Below, piece after piece: positions 7,866 to 17,000 of a stretch of DNA of 64,000 nt. The translations under genes and the position numbers were made by a program. This DNA is from an uncultured Christensenella sp. (GTDB taxonomy: Bacteria; Bacillota; Clostridia; Christensenellales; Borkfalkiaceae): contig CAJTPB010000006.1 of the NCBI GenBank assembly GCA_910578065.1, forward strand, positions 32,718-96,717, read 5' to 3'. Within the stretch, counting starts at the first letter, position 1; each line of letters opens with the position of its first letter. The notes beneath the pieces are model-generated. The model was not told the DNA's origin, made no database searches, and worked only from the letters and a program-made list of their open reading frames with translations.

Positions 7866-9672
7866 GCTTCCCCTCGGCGCAGGCAATCTCGTTTACTTGC
7901 CGCCTGTAAATTTCCGCAAAGTTACCGTTTTGCGCCATTAAATGTTCAAAAGTTCCCCGTTCCGTTATGCGGCCTTCTTCCAAAAATACAATTTCGTCGC
8001 ATTCTTTCAGCGCAGTCGCGCGGTGCGTAACAAGAATAAGCGTCTTTTCCCCGCATTCCGCTTCCAAATTGCGGAAAATCTTTTGCTCCGTTTCTAAATC
8101 GAGCGCGCTCGTCACGTCGTCGAATATCAGAATGCGCGCGTTTTTAAATAGGGCGCGCGCAATGGAAATGCGCTGCTTCTGCCCGCCCGAAAGCCCGAAT
8201 CCCTTTTCGCCGATCGTCGTACCGTACCCTTCGGGAAAGCGCGCCGCAAACTCGTTCACTTCCGCCAGCGCGCCCGCACGCTCGATTTGCTCCCTATCCG
8301 CATCGGGATCGTACAAAGCGATATTCGCCGCAATGGTATTGGAAAACAAGAATACGTTTTGCATCGCATACGAATAGGCGCGGGCAAGTTCGTTGCGGTC
8401 GTACGCATGAACGGGCTTTTCGTCTAAGTAAACTTCCCCTTCGTGCGCTTCCGCCAACCCCTGCATTACCTTTACCAACAGCGTTTTTCCGCTGCCCGTT
8501 CTGCCCATAACACCCAGTTTTTTGCCGTAAGGCAGATCCAAAGAAATATGATCGAGCGCGTAAACTTCGCCGTTTTTCACGCACACGTCTTTAAAAGAAA
8601 TATGCGGGCGCGCGGAAGGAATATCGGCGCCGTACCGTTCGGCGGCTTCGTCTTTTTCGTTTAAAAACCCGAAAAACCGTTTTGCGCTTACCACGTTTTT
8701 CTGCGCGCCGTTTATGTTGAACAAAAAACTTGCGATCTGCCACAACAGCATGCCGATATAACCCGTCATCGCCATAAAACTGCCCGCCGAAATAATTCCC
8801 CGAATACCGAGGTATATGCCCAACGCGACTTCCAAAACCAGCACCGCCGCGCGTATGATCTGCGTGATCAGTTCGCGTTTGCCGAAAATTTTAGCCCCGT
8901 TTAAATTGGTTTGCAGCAGTTTTTCGTTCGCCCCGCCGAAAATTTTTCTGCGCTCTTCCTCTTTGGAAAAAGAAACCACCGTACGAATCCCGTAAACGCT
9001 TTCCTGCACCGTGGTCGAAAGGGACGAAGAATCCCGCCAAACGCATTCGTAATGCTTTCCGATCCTTTTTTGATACGCAATACATAAAACGGCGATCGCG
9101 ATACTGCCCGCAAGCGGCGCAAACAAAAGAACAAAGTGAATGCGCCACAGCAGTATGACCGAAACGACGATGTAAAACAGGTTGTCCAAAATAAACTGCG
9201 CGGTGCCGATATACATATCGCGGATCGCGGAAGGGTCTTTTGTCGTGATTAAAATCAAATCGCCCGCAGAATACTTTGCAAGCAGTTCCGAACTTGCGGA
9301 ATTCACCTTATTTAATGCGTCGGTGCGCATTTTTCGCTCGCTTTTTAACGAAAAGTAATGCGCCAAATTCCACTTTAAATAAAAGCAAACGAAAAACGCT
9401 ACGGCGAAAACAAGCAAAACGATCGCCAACGTCCAAAAAATGCGCACATAGTCATCGGGCGGAAAGCCGTCTATCAAAAAAGAAAACACGCTTGCCGATT
9501 GCGCGGGCTCCGCCCCCAACAGCGGATTGATTACCCGATCGACCAGCAGAGCGACGACTTGCGGCGTGGCAAGCACGATCACCATGCGAAAAAGCCCGAA
9601 CAGCGTAGCCAAAATATGGATCGGCAAATACCGCTTAAAATAGGGCAGACTGTTTTTAAAAAACTCTTTCAT
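7855..9672 (-). CDS. ABC exporter half-transporter, degenerate-site subunit
   Basis: 605 residues with a transmembrane domain (~20-330) and a nucleotide-binding domain: Walker A GRTGSGKTL, signature LSGGQKQR, Walker B LIFDDVTSALD. The residue after the Walker B Asp is Asp instead of Glu, the hallmark of the non-catalytic half in heterodimeric exporters, which complements the full site of the downstream partner. ATG 9672 has a GGGGAAG ribosome binding site. First gene of a two-gene operon. A run of nine G lies in its presumed promoter spacer. Confidence 0.88.
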   Translation of the reverse strand: MKEFFKNSLPYFKRYLPIHILATLFGLFRMVIVLATPQVVALLVDRVINPLLGAEPAQSASVFSFLIDGFPPDDYVRIFWTLAIVLLVFAVAFFVCFYLKWNLAHYFSLKSERKMRTDALNKVNSASSELLAKYSAGDLILITTKDPSAIRDMYIGTAQFILDNLFYIVVSVILLWRIHFVLLFAPLAGSIAIAVLCIAYQKRIGKHYECVWRDSSSLSTTVQESVYGIRTVVSFSKEEERRKIFGGANEKLLQTNLNGAKIFGKRELITQIIRAAVLVLEVALGIYLGIRGIISAGSFMAMTGYIGMLLWQIASFLFNINGAQKNVVSAKRFFGFLNEKDEAAERYGADIPSARPHISFKDVCVKNGEVYALDHISLDLPYGKKLGVMGRTGSGKTLLVKVMQGLAEAHEGEVYLDEKPVHAYDRNELARAYSYAMQNVFLFSNTIAANIALYDPDADREQIERAGALAEVNEFAARFPEGYGTTIGEKGFGLSGGQKQRISIARALFKNARILIFDDVTSALDLETEQKIFRNLEAECGEKTLILVTHRATALKECDEIVFLEEGRITERGTFEHLMAQNGNFAEIYRRQVNEIACAEGKHEE

Positions 9673-9717
9673 ACTTCCCCTTTCCCCGCGCATCGTTTTG
9701 CGGTAAAGAATAAAACA

Positions 9718-9748
9718 AGTATATCATAGAATTACCCCCCCCCGTCAA
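9718..9748 (-). promoter_or_regulatory. Candidate promoter with a G9 tract in the spacer
   Basis: On the minus strand TTGACG (9748-9743) and TATACT (9723-9718) are 19 bp apart, and the spacer begins with the remainder of a nine-G run (9743-9735). The spacer is 2 bp longer than the usual 17. Confidence 0.45.
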
Positions 9749-9811
9749 ATGAATTGAAGCACATTTTACCGCAGAAAAATCACAAGGTCAAGCAACTGTT
9801 CGTTGCAATCA

Positions 9812-9845
9812 AAAATCCACCCCGCACGTAAGCAGAGTGGATTTT
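9812..9845 (-). terminator. Terminator after asnS
   Basis: AAAATCCAC (9812-9820) pairs with GTGGATTTT (9837-9845) across a 16-nt loop, immediately after the asnS stop on the minus strand and ending in T residues. Confidence 0.65.
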
Positions 9846-9847
9846 GT

Positions 9848-11221
9848 TTACATAATATTGTTTACCGAACGGGGAAACAGCGTTACGTCGCGGATATTTT
9901 CCATACCCGTTACGTACATAACGAATCGTTCGAAGCCGAGCCCGAATCCGCTGTGCGGCACGCTTCCGAACACGCGCAGATCAAGGTATTGCTTGTACGA
10001 CTGCATATCCATGCCGCGCGCTTTCATGGCGGAAACCAGTTTCTCTAAATCCGCCTCGCGCTCGCTGCAACCGATAATTTCGCCGATTCCGGGAACGAGC
10101 AGATCGGTCGCCGCAACCGTTTTACCGTCGGCATTCTGCTTCATATAAAACGACTTGATCTGTTTGGGATAGTTGATAACGAACAAAGGCTTTTTAAACA
10201 CGACTTCGGTCAAATATTTTTCGTGTTCCGTCTGCAAGTCGCACCCCCACTCTACGGGATACACAAACTGCGCGTTCGCCTTTTTCAGCATTTCCACCGC
10301 GTCGGTATAGTCGATCACGCCGAATTTGCTGTTTACCACGTTATGCAATTTTTCCTTTAACCCCTTTTCCATAAAGCTGTCGAAAAAGTTCATTTCGTCG
10401 GGGCATTCGTCCATCACCGCTTTGATCACGTATTTTAACATGTCTTCCGCAATTTCCATAATATCGGGAAGTTCGGCAAACGCGACTTCCGGTTCGATAT
10501 GCCAAAATTCCGCCAAATGGCGCGTGGTGTTGGAATTTTCCGCGCGGAACGAAGGTCCGAACGTATAAATCTTCGAAAAAGCAGTCGCCGCAACTTCCCC
10601 TTCCAGCTGACCGGAAACGGAAAGCCCCGCCTTTTGCCCGAAGAAATCGTTTTTATAATATTCCGCTTCGGAAGAAGCCTTTGCTTGATATCCATGCGTC
10701 GTTACGCGGAACATTTCGCCCGCCCCTTCGCAGTCGCTCGCGGTGATAATGGGCGTGTTCACATAATAATATCTGTGCTCGTGAAAATAGCGGTGGATCG
10801 CCTGCGCCGCCACGGAACGCACGCGGAACACGGCGGTAAACGTGTTGGTGCGCAAGCGCAAATGGGGAATCCCACGCAAAAATTCCAATGTGGTGCGCTT
10901 CTTCTGAATGGGATATTCGGGCGGACATTTTCCGAGCAAAGTAATTTCTTCCGCGTTCAATTCCGCGCCTTCTCCTTTAAACGCCTTAACGACTTCCCCT
11001 TTTACGCAAACGGAAGCACCGTTTTTCGCGCATTCGGGATCGAGCGTAAGTTTGCTTTTGTCTACTACGATCTGCAAACGGGCAAAGCTAGTTCCGTCGG
11101 CAAGTTCCAAAAAGGCGACCTGCGCCGAATCGCGAAAGGTGCGCACCCAGCCGCAAACGGTTACTTTTTTGCCGAGCAAACTTTTATCGTTTAATACGTC
11201 GTAAATATCCAAATGCTTCAT
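9848..11221 (-). CDS. asnS: Asparaginyl-tRNA synthetase
   Basis: 457 residues, normal length for bacterial AsnRS. An N-terminal OB-fold anticodon-binding domain (VTVCGWVRTFRDS) precedes a class II catalytic core with motif 2 around FRAENSNTTRHLAEFWHIE and motif 3 GFGLGFERFVMY near the C-terminus. It charges tRNA-Asn in the cytoplasm, and its presence suggests that asparagine is loaded directly, not only by transamidation. AAGGAG ribosome binding site before ATG 11221. Last gene of the proS-PHP-asnS operon, 9 bp after the PHP gene. Confidence 0.95.
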   Translation of the reverse strand: MKHLDIYDVLNDKSLLGKKVTVCGWVRTFRDSAQVAFLELADGTSFARLQIVVDKSKLTLDPECAKNGASVCVKGEVVKAFKGEGAELNAEEITLLGKCPPEYPIQKKRTTLEFLRGIPHLRLRTNTFTAVFRVRSVAAQAIHRYFHEHRYYYVNTPIITASDCEGAGEMFRVTTHGYQAKASSEAEYYKNDFFGQKAGLSVSGQLEGEVAATAFSKIYTFGPSFRAENSNTTRHLAEFWHIEPEVAFAELPDIMEIAEDMLKYVIKAVMDECPDEMNFFDSFMEKGLKEKLHNVVNSKFGVIDYTDAVEMLKKANAQFVYPVEWGCDLQTEHEKYLTEVVFKKPLFVINYPKQIKSFYMKQNADGKTVAATDLLVPGIGEIIGCSEREADLEKLVSAMKARGMDMQSYKQYLDLRVFGSVPHSGFGLGFERFVMYVTGMENIRDVTLFPRSVNNIM

Positions 11222-11230
11222 AATAACTCC

Positions 11231-11908
11231 TTATTCGGTTAGGGTGAAAATTTCCCCTTCTCCGTTCAAAACGCGTTTTGCGTAATCTTTTCCGCTTAAA
11301 ACAGGGGTTGCAAATTGCATTCCCGCAAGTTTTTTCTGCTGCGCCGCGTGAATATCCGAACCCGCCGTTTTGTGCAAACGATATTCGTTTGCATATACGT
11401 CCGCAAGACGGTTTTCCCGATCGGTACGGTTGGCGTTCGGCGTTTCGAATGCGTCCACCGCGGAAGGGAACAGGCGAACGTGATCGATATACCAATCTTC
11501 CCTGCACGGGTGCGCCTGTACGATAAGCCCGCCCTCTTTGCGGGCGAACAGGCAAAATTCCTTTGCCGAAAGCCGCATCATTTCGGGATGCGCAAACAGC
11601 CACTCTTTTTCCAATCCGTAAACCAAAAAATCCGTTCCCAAATAGGAATATTCCAACCCGAAGAATACGGAAAGCCCCGTATGTTCCGCGCACGCTTTTA
11701 CCTGTTCATACCCTTCGCAAAACTTTGCAATGCGCTCTTCCCAACAAAGATCGGGCGGAACGGTGGTATTGCCGTTTAAAAAATGATCGGTCACAAATAC
11801 GCCCGCATATTGCAGCGCAACATATTTATCGACAATTTCCCGCGGGGTAAAACAGGAGCACGCGCTGGTTACGGAAGTGTGCAAATGCGTTTCGTAACGG
11901 TATGCCAT
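11231..11908 (-). CDS. PHP-domain metal-dependent phosphoesterase
   Basis: 225 residues. YETHLHTSVTSAC gives the first His-X-His metal motif, and FVTDHFLNG, FFGLEYSY, IVQAHPCRED and GSDIHAAQ give the later metal ligands of the PHP fold. Related proteins are histidinol-phosphatase-like or nucleotide phosphoesterases; the substrate here is unknown. The start at ATG 11908 has no Shine-Dalgarno site but lies 5 bp after the proS stop, so translation probably depends on coupling. It sits between two aminoacyl-tRNA synthetase genes. Confidence 0.8.
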   Translation of the reverse strand: MAYRYETHLHTSVTSACSCFTPREIVDKYVALQYAGVFVTDHFLNGNTTVPPDLCWEERIAKFCEGYEQVKACAEHTGLSVFFGLEYSYLGTDFLVYGLEKEWLFAHPEMMRLSAKEFCLFARKEGGLIVQAHPCREDWYIDHVRLFPSAVDAFETPNANRTDRENRLADVYANEYRLHKTAGSDIHAAQQKKLAGMQFATPVLSGKDYAKRVLNGEGEIFTLTE

Positions 11909-11913
11909 ATTTT

Positions 11914-13341
11914 TTAATACGCCCGCGCAAAGATCACCGTTTTTTCCGCTTTCTTGCCGCACGCAACGCACTTTTCCGAAGTGTTCTCGTCGTCCATCAC
12001 GCGGGAAGTCGCCTGCGCGAACTCTTTTACTTTATCCTCACACGCGCGGCAGCCGCACCAGCCCGCCCGCACGAAATTGCCCTTTTCCACTGCGGCCAAA
12101 AGCGCTTGTAACGAATCGGCGCGCACGATGCGCGTGTTCATGCGCTTTTTTGCGCGGTTGTAAAGATTTTCCGAAATTTCGTCTAACAGCGCTTTTACGC
12201 CCGCTTCCGCCCCGTCGAGCGAAAGTTCCGTCTTTTCGAAGTTATCTCTGCGCGCGCAAAGCGCCTTGCCCGCTTCCAAATCGCGCGGACCGAGTTCGAT
12301 CCTTACGGGAACGCCCTTCATTTCCCATTCGTTAAACTTCCAACCGGGGGAATTTTCCGAATCGTCTAACAGCGCGCGTATGCCGGCGCGTTCTAATCTT
12401 TCTTTTAAATCGCGGCAAGCCTGCAACACGCCTTCTTTTTTGGACGCGATGGGAACGATCACCGCCTGCACGGGCGCAACGACGGGCGGAAGCACCAACC
12501 CGCGGCTGTCGCCGTGCGTCATAATCAGCGCGCCGATCAAGCGGGTAGAAACGCCGAACGACATCGTGTACCCGTACTTCTGCGCGCCGTCTTTATCGGT
12601 AAACTTAATATCGAACGCTTTCGAAAAGTTCTGCCCCAAATAGTGCGAAGTGCCCGACTGCAAACTTTTTCCGTCGTGCATCATCGCTTCCATACCGTAA
12701 GTCGCAACCGCGCCCGCAAACTTTTCTTTTTCCGTTTTTCTGCCCGTTAAAACGGGCATCGAAAGGCACGTTTTCGAAAATTCTTCGTATACTTGCAGCA
12801 TTTTTTGCGTTTCCGCTTCCGCTTCTTCCGCGCTTGCAAATACCGAATGCCCTTCCTGCCACAAAAATTCGCTGGTGCGCAAAAAAGGACGGGTGGTTTT
12901 TTCCCACCGCATAACGTTCGCCCATTGGTTCATTCTAAGCGGAAGATCCCGCCACGATTCGATCCACTTGCCGTACATGGTGCCGATGATCGTTTCGGAA
13001 GTGGGGCGCACGCAAAGGGGTTCTTGCAATTTTTCCCCGCCCGCATGCGTTACAACGGCAACTTCGGGCGCGAACCCTTCTACGTGTTCCGCCTCTTTCG
13101 TCATAAAGCTCATGGGGATCAACAGCGGAAAATACGCATTTTCGTATTCGTTCGCTTTAAAACGCTTGTCAAACTCTTTTTGTATATTTTCCCAAATCGC
13201 ATACCCGTACGGACGGATCACCATCGTGCCCTTTACGGGGCCGTAATCAACAAGTTTCGTCTTTAACACGACGTCCGTATACCATTGGGGGAAATCGCTT
13301 TCGATATCGGCGATTTGCGAAACAAACTGATCTTTTGCCAT
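11914..13341 (-). CDS. proS: Prolyl-tRNA synthetase, archaeal/eukaryotic-like short type
   Basis: 475 residues. Class II motifs include the PLLIPMSFMTKEAEH region, LCVRPTSETIIG and FLWQEGHSVF. There is no bacterial INS editing insertion, and the C-terminus ends in a zinc-binding module (CGCRACEDK and CVACGKK) with terminal ARAY, typical of the ProRS type found in archaea and some Bacillota. It charges tRNA-Pro. The start at ATG 13341 is chosen because GAAGGA lies 6 nt upstream; the ATG two codons earlier abuts that site. First gene of the proS-PHP-asnS operon. Confidence 0.94.
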   Translation of the reverse strand: MAKDQFVSQIADIESDFPQWYTDVVLKTKLVDYGPVKGTMVIRPYGYAIWENIQKEFDKRFKANEYENAYFPLLIPMSFMTKEAEHVEGFAPEVAVVTHAGGEKLQEPLCVRPTSETIIGTMYGKWIESWRDLPLRMNQWANVMRWEKTTRPFLRTSEFLWQEGHSVFASAEEAEAETQKMLQVYEEFSKTCLSMPVLTGRKTEKEKFAGAVATYGMEAMMHDGKSLQSGTSHYLGQNFSKAFDIKFTDKDGAQKYGYTMSFGVSTRLIGALIMTHGDSRGLVLPPVVAPVQAVIVPIASKKEGVLQACRDLKERLERAGIRALLDDSENSPGWKFNEWEMKGVPVRIELGPRDLEAGKALCARRDNFEKTELSLDGAEAGVKALLDEISENLYNRAKKRMNTRIVRADSLQALLAAVEKGNFVRAGWCGCRACEDKVKEFAQATSRVMDDENTSEKCVACGKKAEKTVIFARAY

Positions 13342-13362
13342 AAACATTCCTTCAAAAAAATA

Positions 13363-13402
13363 AAGATACGGTAATTATACCATATCTTTTTTAATTCGTC
13401 CA
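13363..13402 (-). promoter_or_regulatory. proS promoter TGGACG-N17-TATAAT embedded in a terminator hairpin
   Basis: On the minus strand TGGACG (13402-13397) and TATAAT (13379-13374) have a 17-bp spacer. The -10 overlaps the loop of an 11-bp stem (13363-13373 with 13378-13388) followed by a T-rich run, which looks like the terminator of the membrane protein gene ending at 13419. One short sequence would end one transcript and start the next. Confidence 0.65.
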
Positions 13403-13418
13403 TTGTTTGAACGGTTTT

Positions 13419-14159
13419 TTAAAAGACGAGTTCTCTTTTTGCCGCAGAAAAGAACACTTTTTTCAACGGGAAAAAGAGCAAAAACACGCTTACCGCCGTG
13501 CAGACCGTCTGCGGGATCATGGCAAGAAAACCGGTGTAAAAATAAGCGATCGCCGCCTGCGCCGAATACCCGTACCACAGCGGAGAGATCACGTCGTCCG
13601 CAAGCGTAAAACAAACGGTAAAAAATGCCGCAAGCGCGGTGACGGAAGCGAGTTCCCGCCCTTCGCGTTCCCGCTTGCCCCCTTTCAATAAAACGATAAA
13701 ATACAACGCCGACAGCGCGCACAGTATTGCAAATAAAACCCACAGCATAACCGAAATTTTTGTTTGATACAACACGCTTACTTTTACGCCCGCCGCCGCA
13801 AAATACCCGCAAAAAGCGGCAAGCCCCGTTAATAAAAGGGGGCATACCCATACGGGAAGCGGCTTGCTTTTACTTCCCATTAAGCCGAAACAAAGCGCAA
13901 ATATCGGATAATAGAGCAAGTACAACAACAGTACGTTTGGATAAAACCCGTACAAAAAACAGCGGAGAAGGGAAAAAGAAAGGGCGGTCAACACGCCCGC
14001 CAAGGCCCCGAACGCATAACAAAACGAAAGCAAAAACACGGTTACAAGTTCCACGCCCGAAACAAAGCCGAATGCAAATTGCACGGCAATTAAAAGCGCC
14101 GTCATAACGGCGCTTGCAGTTAAAGTACGCGCATTCAGCTGTCCGAATTTTTCTTTCAT
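13419..14159 (-). CDS. ECF transporter S component-like membrane protein
   Basis: 246 residues with about six or seven hydrophobic segments (first at ~13-35). The start LTASAVMTALLIAVQFAF followed by SFCYAFGALAGVLTALSFS is the pattern of energy-coupling-factor substrate-binding S components, which capture vitamins or metals in the membrane for an ATP-driven importer encoded elsewhere. The DUF4430 lipoprotein lies upstream on the same strand. That pairing, known in other Clostridia, suggests a tetrapyrrole or cobalamin-like ligand, but the S subfamily cannot be fixed by eye. Weak ribosome binding site. Confidence 0.65.
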   Translation of the reverse strand: MKEKFGQLNARTLTASAVMTALLIAVQFAFGFVSGVELVTVFLLSFCYAFGALAGVLTALSFSLLRCFLYGFYPNVLLLYLLYYPIFALCFGLMGSKSKPLPVWVCPLLLTGLAAFCGYFAAAGVKVSVLYQTKISVMLWVLFAILCALSALYFIVLLKGGKREREGRELASVTALAAFFTVCFTLADDVISPLWYGYSAQAAIAYFYTGFLAMIPQTVCTAVSVFLLFFPLKKVFFSAAKRELVF

Positions 14160-14393
14160 GTTACCGCCGTAATTTTCACGATCGAAGCGCCGAATCGCAA
14201 ACTGATTCTACGCACTAAAATTGTTTCCTGTGCGCCCGACAAACCTTTTTCCTTTACAATACCACTTTGCGTGCTCCGCTTATCGAAAGGTCCGAAGCGC
14301 ACTTGTATACAGCGCCGCGCTTACGAAATGATTGCAATACCGCGCCAAAGATTCTACAAATCCGCAACGCGCTTTCGTATGTATCATATTAGC

Positions 14394-14846
14394 TTATGAA
14401 ACGAAAACCAACAAATAGCAATTCCCCTCTACCATGGGAAGCCCCGAAACGCCGTAAGAAGCGCTTGCATACGATTGGTTGTTATAGGGATATGCTCCGT
14501 ATTCCGCATTGGAATACGCGATCCCTTCGTAATCGCCCAAAGAGGTATATACCGCCCAATAAGAAGAATAATCGGCTGCCTGCTGCGTTCCGTTTACCGA
14601 AGTTAAGTAAAAACCGTACTGCCCTTCCGATCCTTCGAAAGAAATCGAGCCTTCCTCTTTCAGTTTTGCCATTGCATCGAACAAACTTCCGCCCGTTTCC
14701 GTTGCCTCGATCACGACGAGCGTTTTAGAATTTTCTAAAAGTTTTGCGCCGTTTACGTCACTCTTGCCGCACGCGGCGAACAAGCAACCGAACGAAGCCA
14801 GCGCGGCTGCGCATAAAATTGTCCATAACCGTTTTATCCGTTTCAT
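14394..14846 (-). CDS. DUF4430-domain lipoprotein
   Basis: 150 residues. The signal peptide ends in a lipobox (CLFAACGK, Cys at about residue 27), so the protein is membrane-tethered outside the cell. The following GSLFDAMAKLKEEG and YSSYWAVYTS match the DUF4430 fold, which is related to the C-terminal domain of eukaryotic transcobalamin/intrinsic factor. It precedes the ECF S-component gene by 234 bp on the same strand and may deliver ligand to it. No known riboswitch consensus was recognised upstream. Confidence 0.7.
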   Translation of the reverse strand: MKRIKRLWTILCAAALASFGCLFAACGKSDVNGAKLLENSKTLVVIEATETGGSLFDAMAKLKEEGSISFEGSEGQYGFYLTSVNGTQQAADYSSYWAVYTSLGDYEGIAYSNAEYGAYPYNNQSYASASYGVSGLPMVEGNCYLLVFVS

Positions 14847-15053
14847 ACCGTCAATTTTTCCTTTGCATCAAATTAAAATTTCTGCTCGTACTATTTAAGT
14901 AGCCGTCCGTCAAAACTGCTTTAAAGTTTAACAGCAGCTGTATTTGCCGATTGTCGAAACGAAGTCTTTTTCCGCAGTTCGGCAAAATCGCCTCCGATTC
15001 GGCATAACTATATTAAAACTTTTTTTGTTTTCAAACGGAAAGCTGCATTACAA

Positions 15054-17000
15054 TCAGCAGCCGCCGCCCCCGCCGCCCCCGCCGGAAGAGCCGCCACCTC
15101 CTCCGCCGCCTCCGCCGCCCCCCGAAGAGGAGCCGACGGAATGGGAAAGGCAATGCGAAAGCGCCGTTACGGGAACGCCGTTCGCCCATTCGGGCAAGGC
15201 AAGCTGCAAGGGCGCAAACCGCTTTTCTACTTTTTTGCTGATCCCCATTACCAAACAATAAGGAATAATATCGTTATAATAATCGGGATAATCTTTTAAC
15301 AGCATTTCGATGCGCGAAAGTTCTGCCGTAAGCACGAATTTGCGGAAACCGCGCATTTTCTCGTATTCTTTCTGCGCCTCGGGCGTGCGCTTTTTCATGA
15401 AAAACGACAGGCAAAACGCGAACGCCCACCAACCGAGCGCGATCCACAAAAGCCCGATAAAATCGTAAGCAGGAAGATAAAAGATAAGGTACACCGCAAA
15501 CAACGGCATTGCCATAAACGCTATGGGGAATATCCAAATCAACGGCGTATCCATTCGATCGTGTTCCAAATATCCGACGGCGGTTCCCGCAGCCATAAAA
15601 GCCGCAAAGAGCAAAGGAAGCCCCGTTTCTTGAAAGATACAAAGATACACAAGCATCATAAGCATAGGAATCAGCGAAAGGATCACCATTCCCGCCATTG
15701 CCAAAGTTCTGCCCTTCGCGTACGGGTCGGGCGCGTCCGCCTCTATCTGCATGGAAGAAACCGCCGAATGCAGCGCGCTCCCCTTTTTGTAATATCTACC
15801 CTTGCGCATCTCGCGGGAAGAATACACTTCCGCATCGCCGTACTTCGAAGAAAATATCGGCATGAACAGCGCCCTGAAATACTTGCGTTCGGCAACCCCC
15901 GCCGAATCGGGCAAATTTTTTAATTTGGTAATTAAAACGTCCCGTTTTCCGTCTCGTTCCAGCGAAACATAGCCGTCTTTCGCCCACAGTAAAACCACCG
16001 CGGGAATATCTTTTCTGCGCATTCTGCCGTACCACACGGCGGAAAAGCGCGCGGGGCGCATGCCTGCGGGCGGATAAAATTCCAACGGTTCAACGCCGCG
16101 CTGCGTGCGGAATTTAAAGAATAAGAAACCGGTTGCAATCACGGCGAGGGCAGCCACTCCTACCAAAAGCCAATAGTACCAAACGAAGGGCTTTTCCGCC
16201 GCCGTAAAATAACCTTCGGGAAGCAGCACTTGCACGGTATACCCTTTATTTTCCAACATCGGCTTTGCGTTTACGGTTATTTGTTTCCCGTCGATCTTTA
16301 TCCATTCCCCGTCTTGCTCGTCTGGAGCCCACGTTTTTTTGCCGTTGGTGCGAAAGGTAACCGCGGACTTTTCCAACCGATCGGGAAAGTTGATTTCCGC
16401 CTTAAAATACTGCGTAAACGCCATGGCGTAGCCTAAAATGTCAAACGTGAAATCGTCGTATCCCGCCGCTTTATCTTCGCTCATGTCGTACACATACGAA
16501 AGTTCGAAAACGTGATACTGGCTTTCGTCTTTTTGATCTTCTATTTTGGGGAAGTACGATTCATCTTGCTTCTGCATTTTGATCGAATGGAAATTCCCGT
16601 TGCTGTACAAACTTTGCGTTACTTTTGCGGGCGCGCCGTCGATCGTAACAGATACGTCGGAAATCCGCGTAACGTATTTTTCGCCCGTTTCCGATTTCCC
16701 GTTTATCATGCGCGTCGTCTGACTGATGCGCTGAATATCGCGAATAATGCCCGTGTTGTAATCGTCATATAAAAAGCCCACGCGCAGCCGTTCGGTGATT
16801 GCAAACGTCTTATCCTTTCGCACGTCGATTTTTACGTCGATTTCCCGAAAATAGTACGAAGTTTCGATAATCGTTTTATCGCTTTCTTCGTCGTAATAAG
16901 AAGCGTGCGCTTCGACTGCGAACGCAGGAAACAAACTTGCAAGCAAACATGCCGCAAGCGCCAATATTGCAACGGAAAATAGTTTTTTCAGTTTCAGCAT
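15054..17000 (-). CDS. DUF2207 family membrane protein with a polyglycine C-terminus
   Basis: 648 residues: signal peptide (to ~33), an extracellular beta-rich DUF2207 domain (YYFREIDVKIDVRKD to ~270), a transmembrane helix at ~280-305, a cytoplasmic segment, further hydrophobic helices at ~450-560, and a tail of two polyglycine runs (about 11 and 8 Gly) separated by Ser and ending in Cys. Function of the family is unknown. ATG 17000 is chosen because AAGGA lies 5 nt upstream; the ATG two codons earlier has no spacing. A long leader with a terminator-like hairpin precedes it. Confidence 0.8.
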   Translation of the reverse strand: MLKLKKLFSVAILALAACLLASLFPAFAVEAHASYYDEESDKTIIETSYYFREIDVKIDVRKDKTFAITERLRVGFLYDDYNTGIIRDIQRISQTTRMINGKSETGEKYVTRISDVSVTIDGAPAKVTQSLYSNGNFHSIKMQKQDESYFPKIEDQKDESQYHVFELSYVYDMSEDKAAGYDDFTFDILGYAMAFTQYFKAEINFPDRLEKSAVTFRTNGKKTWAPDEQDGEWIKIDGKQITVNAKPMLENKGYTVQVLLPEGYFTAAEKPFVWYYWLLVGVAALAVIATGFLFFKFRTQRGVEPLEFYPPAGMRPARFSAVWYGRMRRKDIPAVVLLWAKDGYVSLERDGKRDVLITKLKNLPDSAGVAERKYFRALFMPIFSSKYGDAEVYSSREMRKGRYYKKGSALHSAVSSMQIEADAPDPYAKGRTLAMAGMVILSLIPMLMMLVYLCIFQETGLPLLFAAFMAAGTAVGYLEHDRMDTPLIWIFPIAFMAMPLFAVYLIFYLPAYDFIGLLWIALGWWAFAFCLSFFMKKRTPEAQKEYEKMRGFRKFVLTAELSRIEMLLKDYPDYYNDIIPYCLVMGISKKVEKRFAPLQLALPEWANGVPVTALSHCLSHSVGSSSGGGGGGGGGGGSSGGGGGGGGC

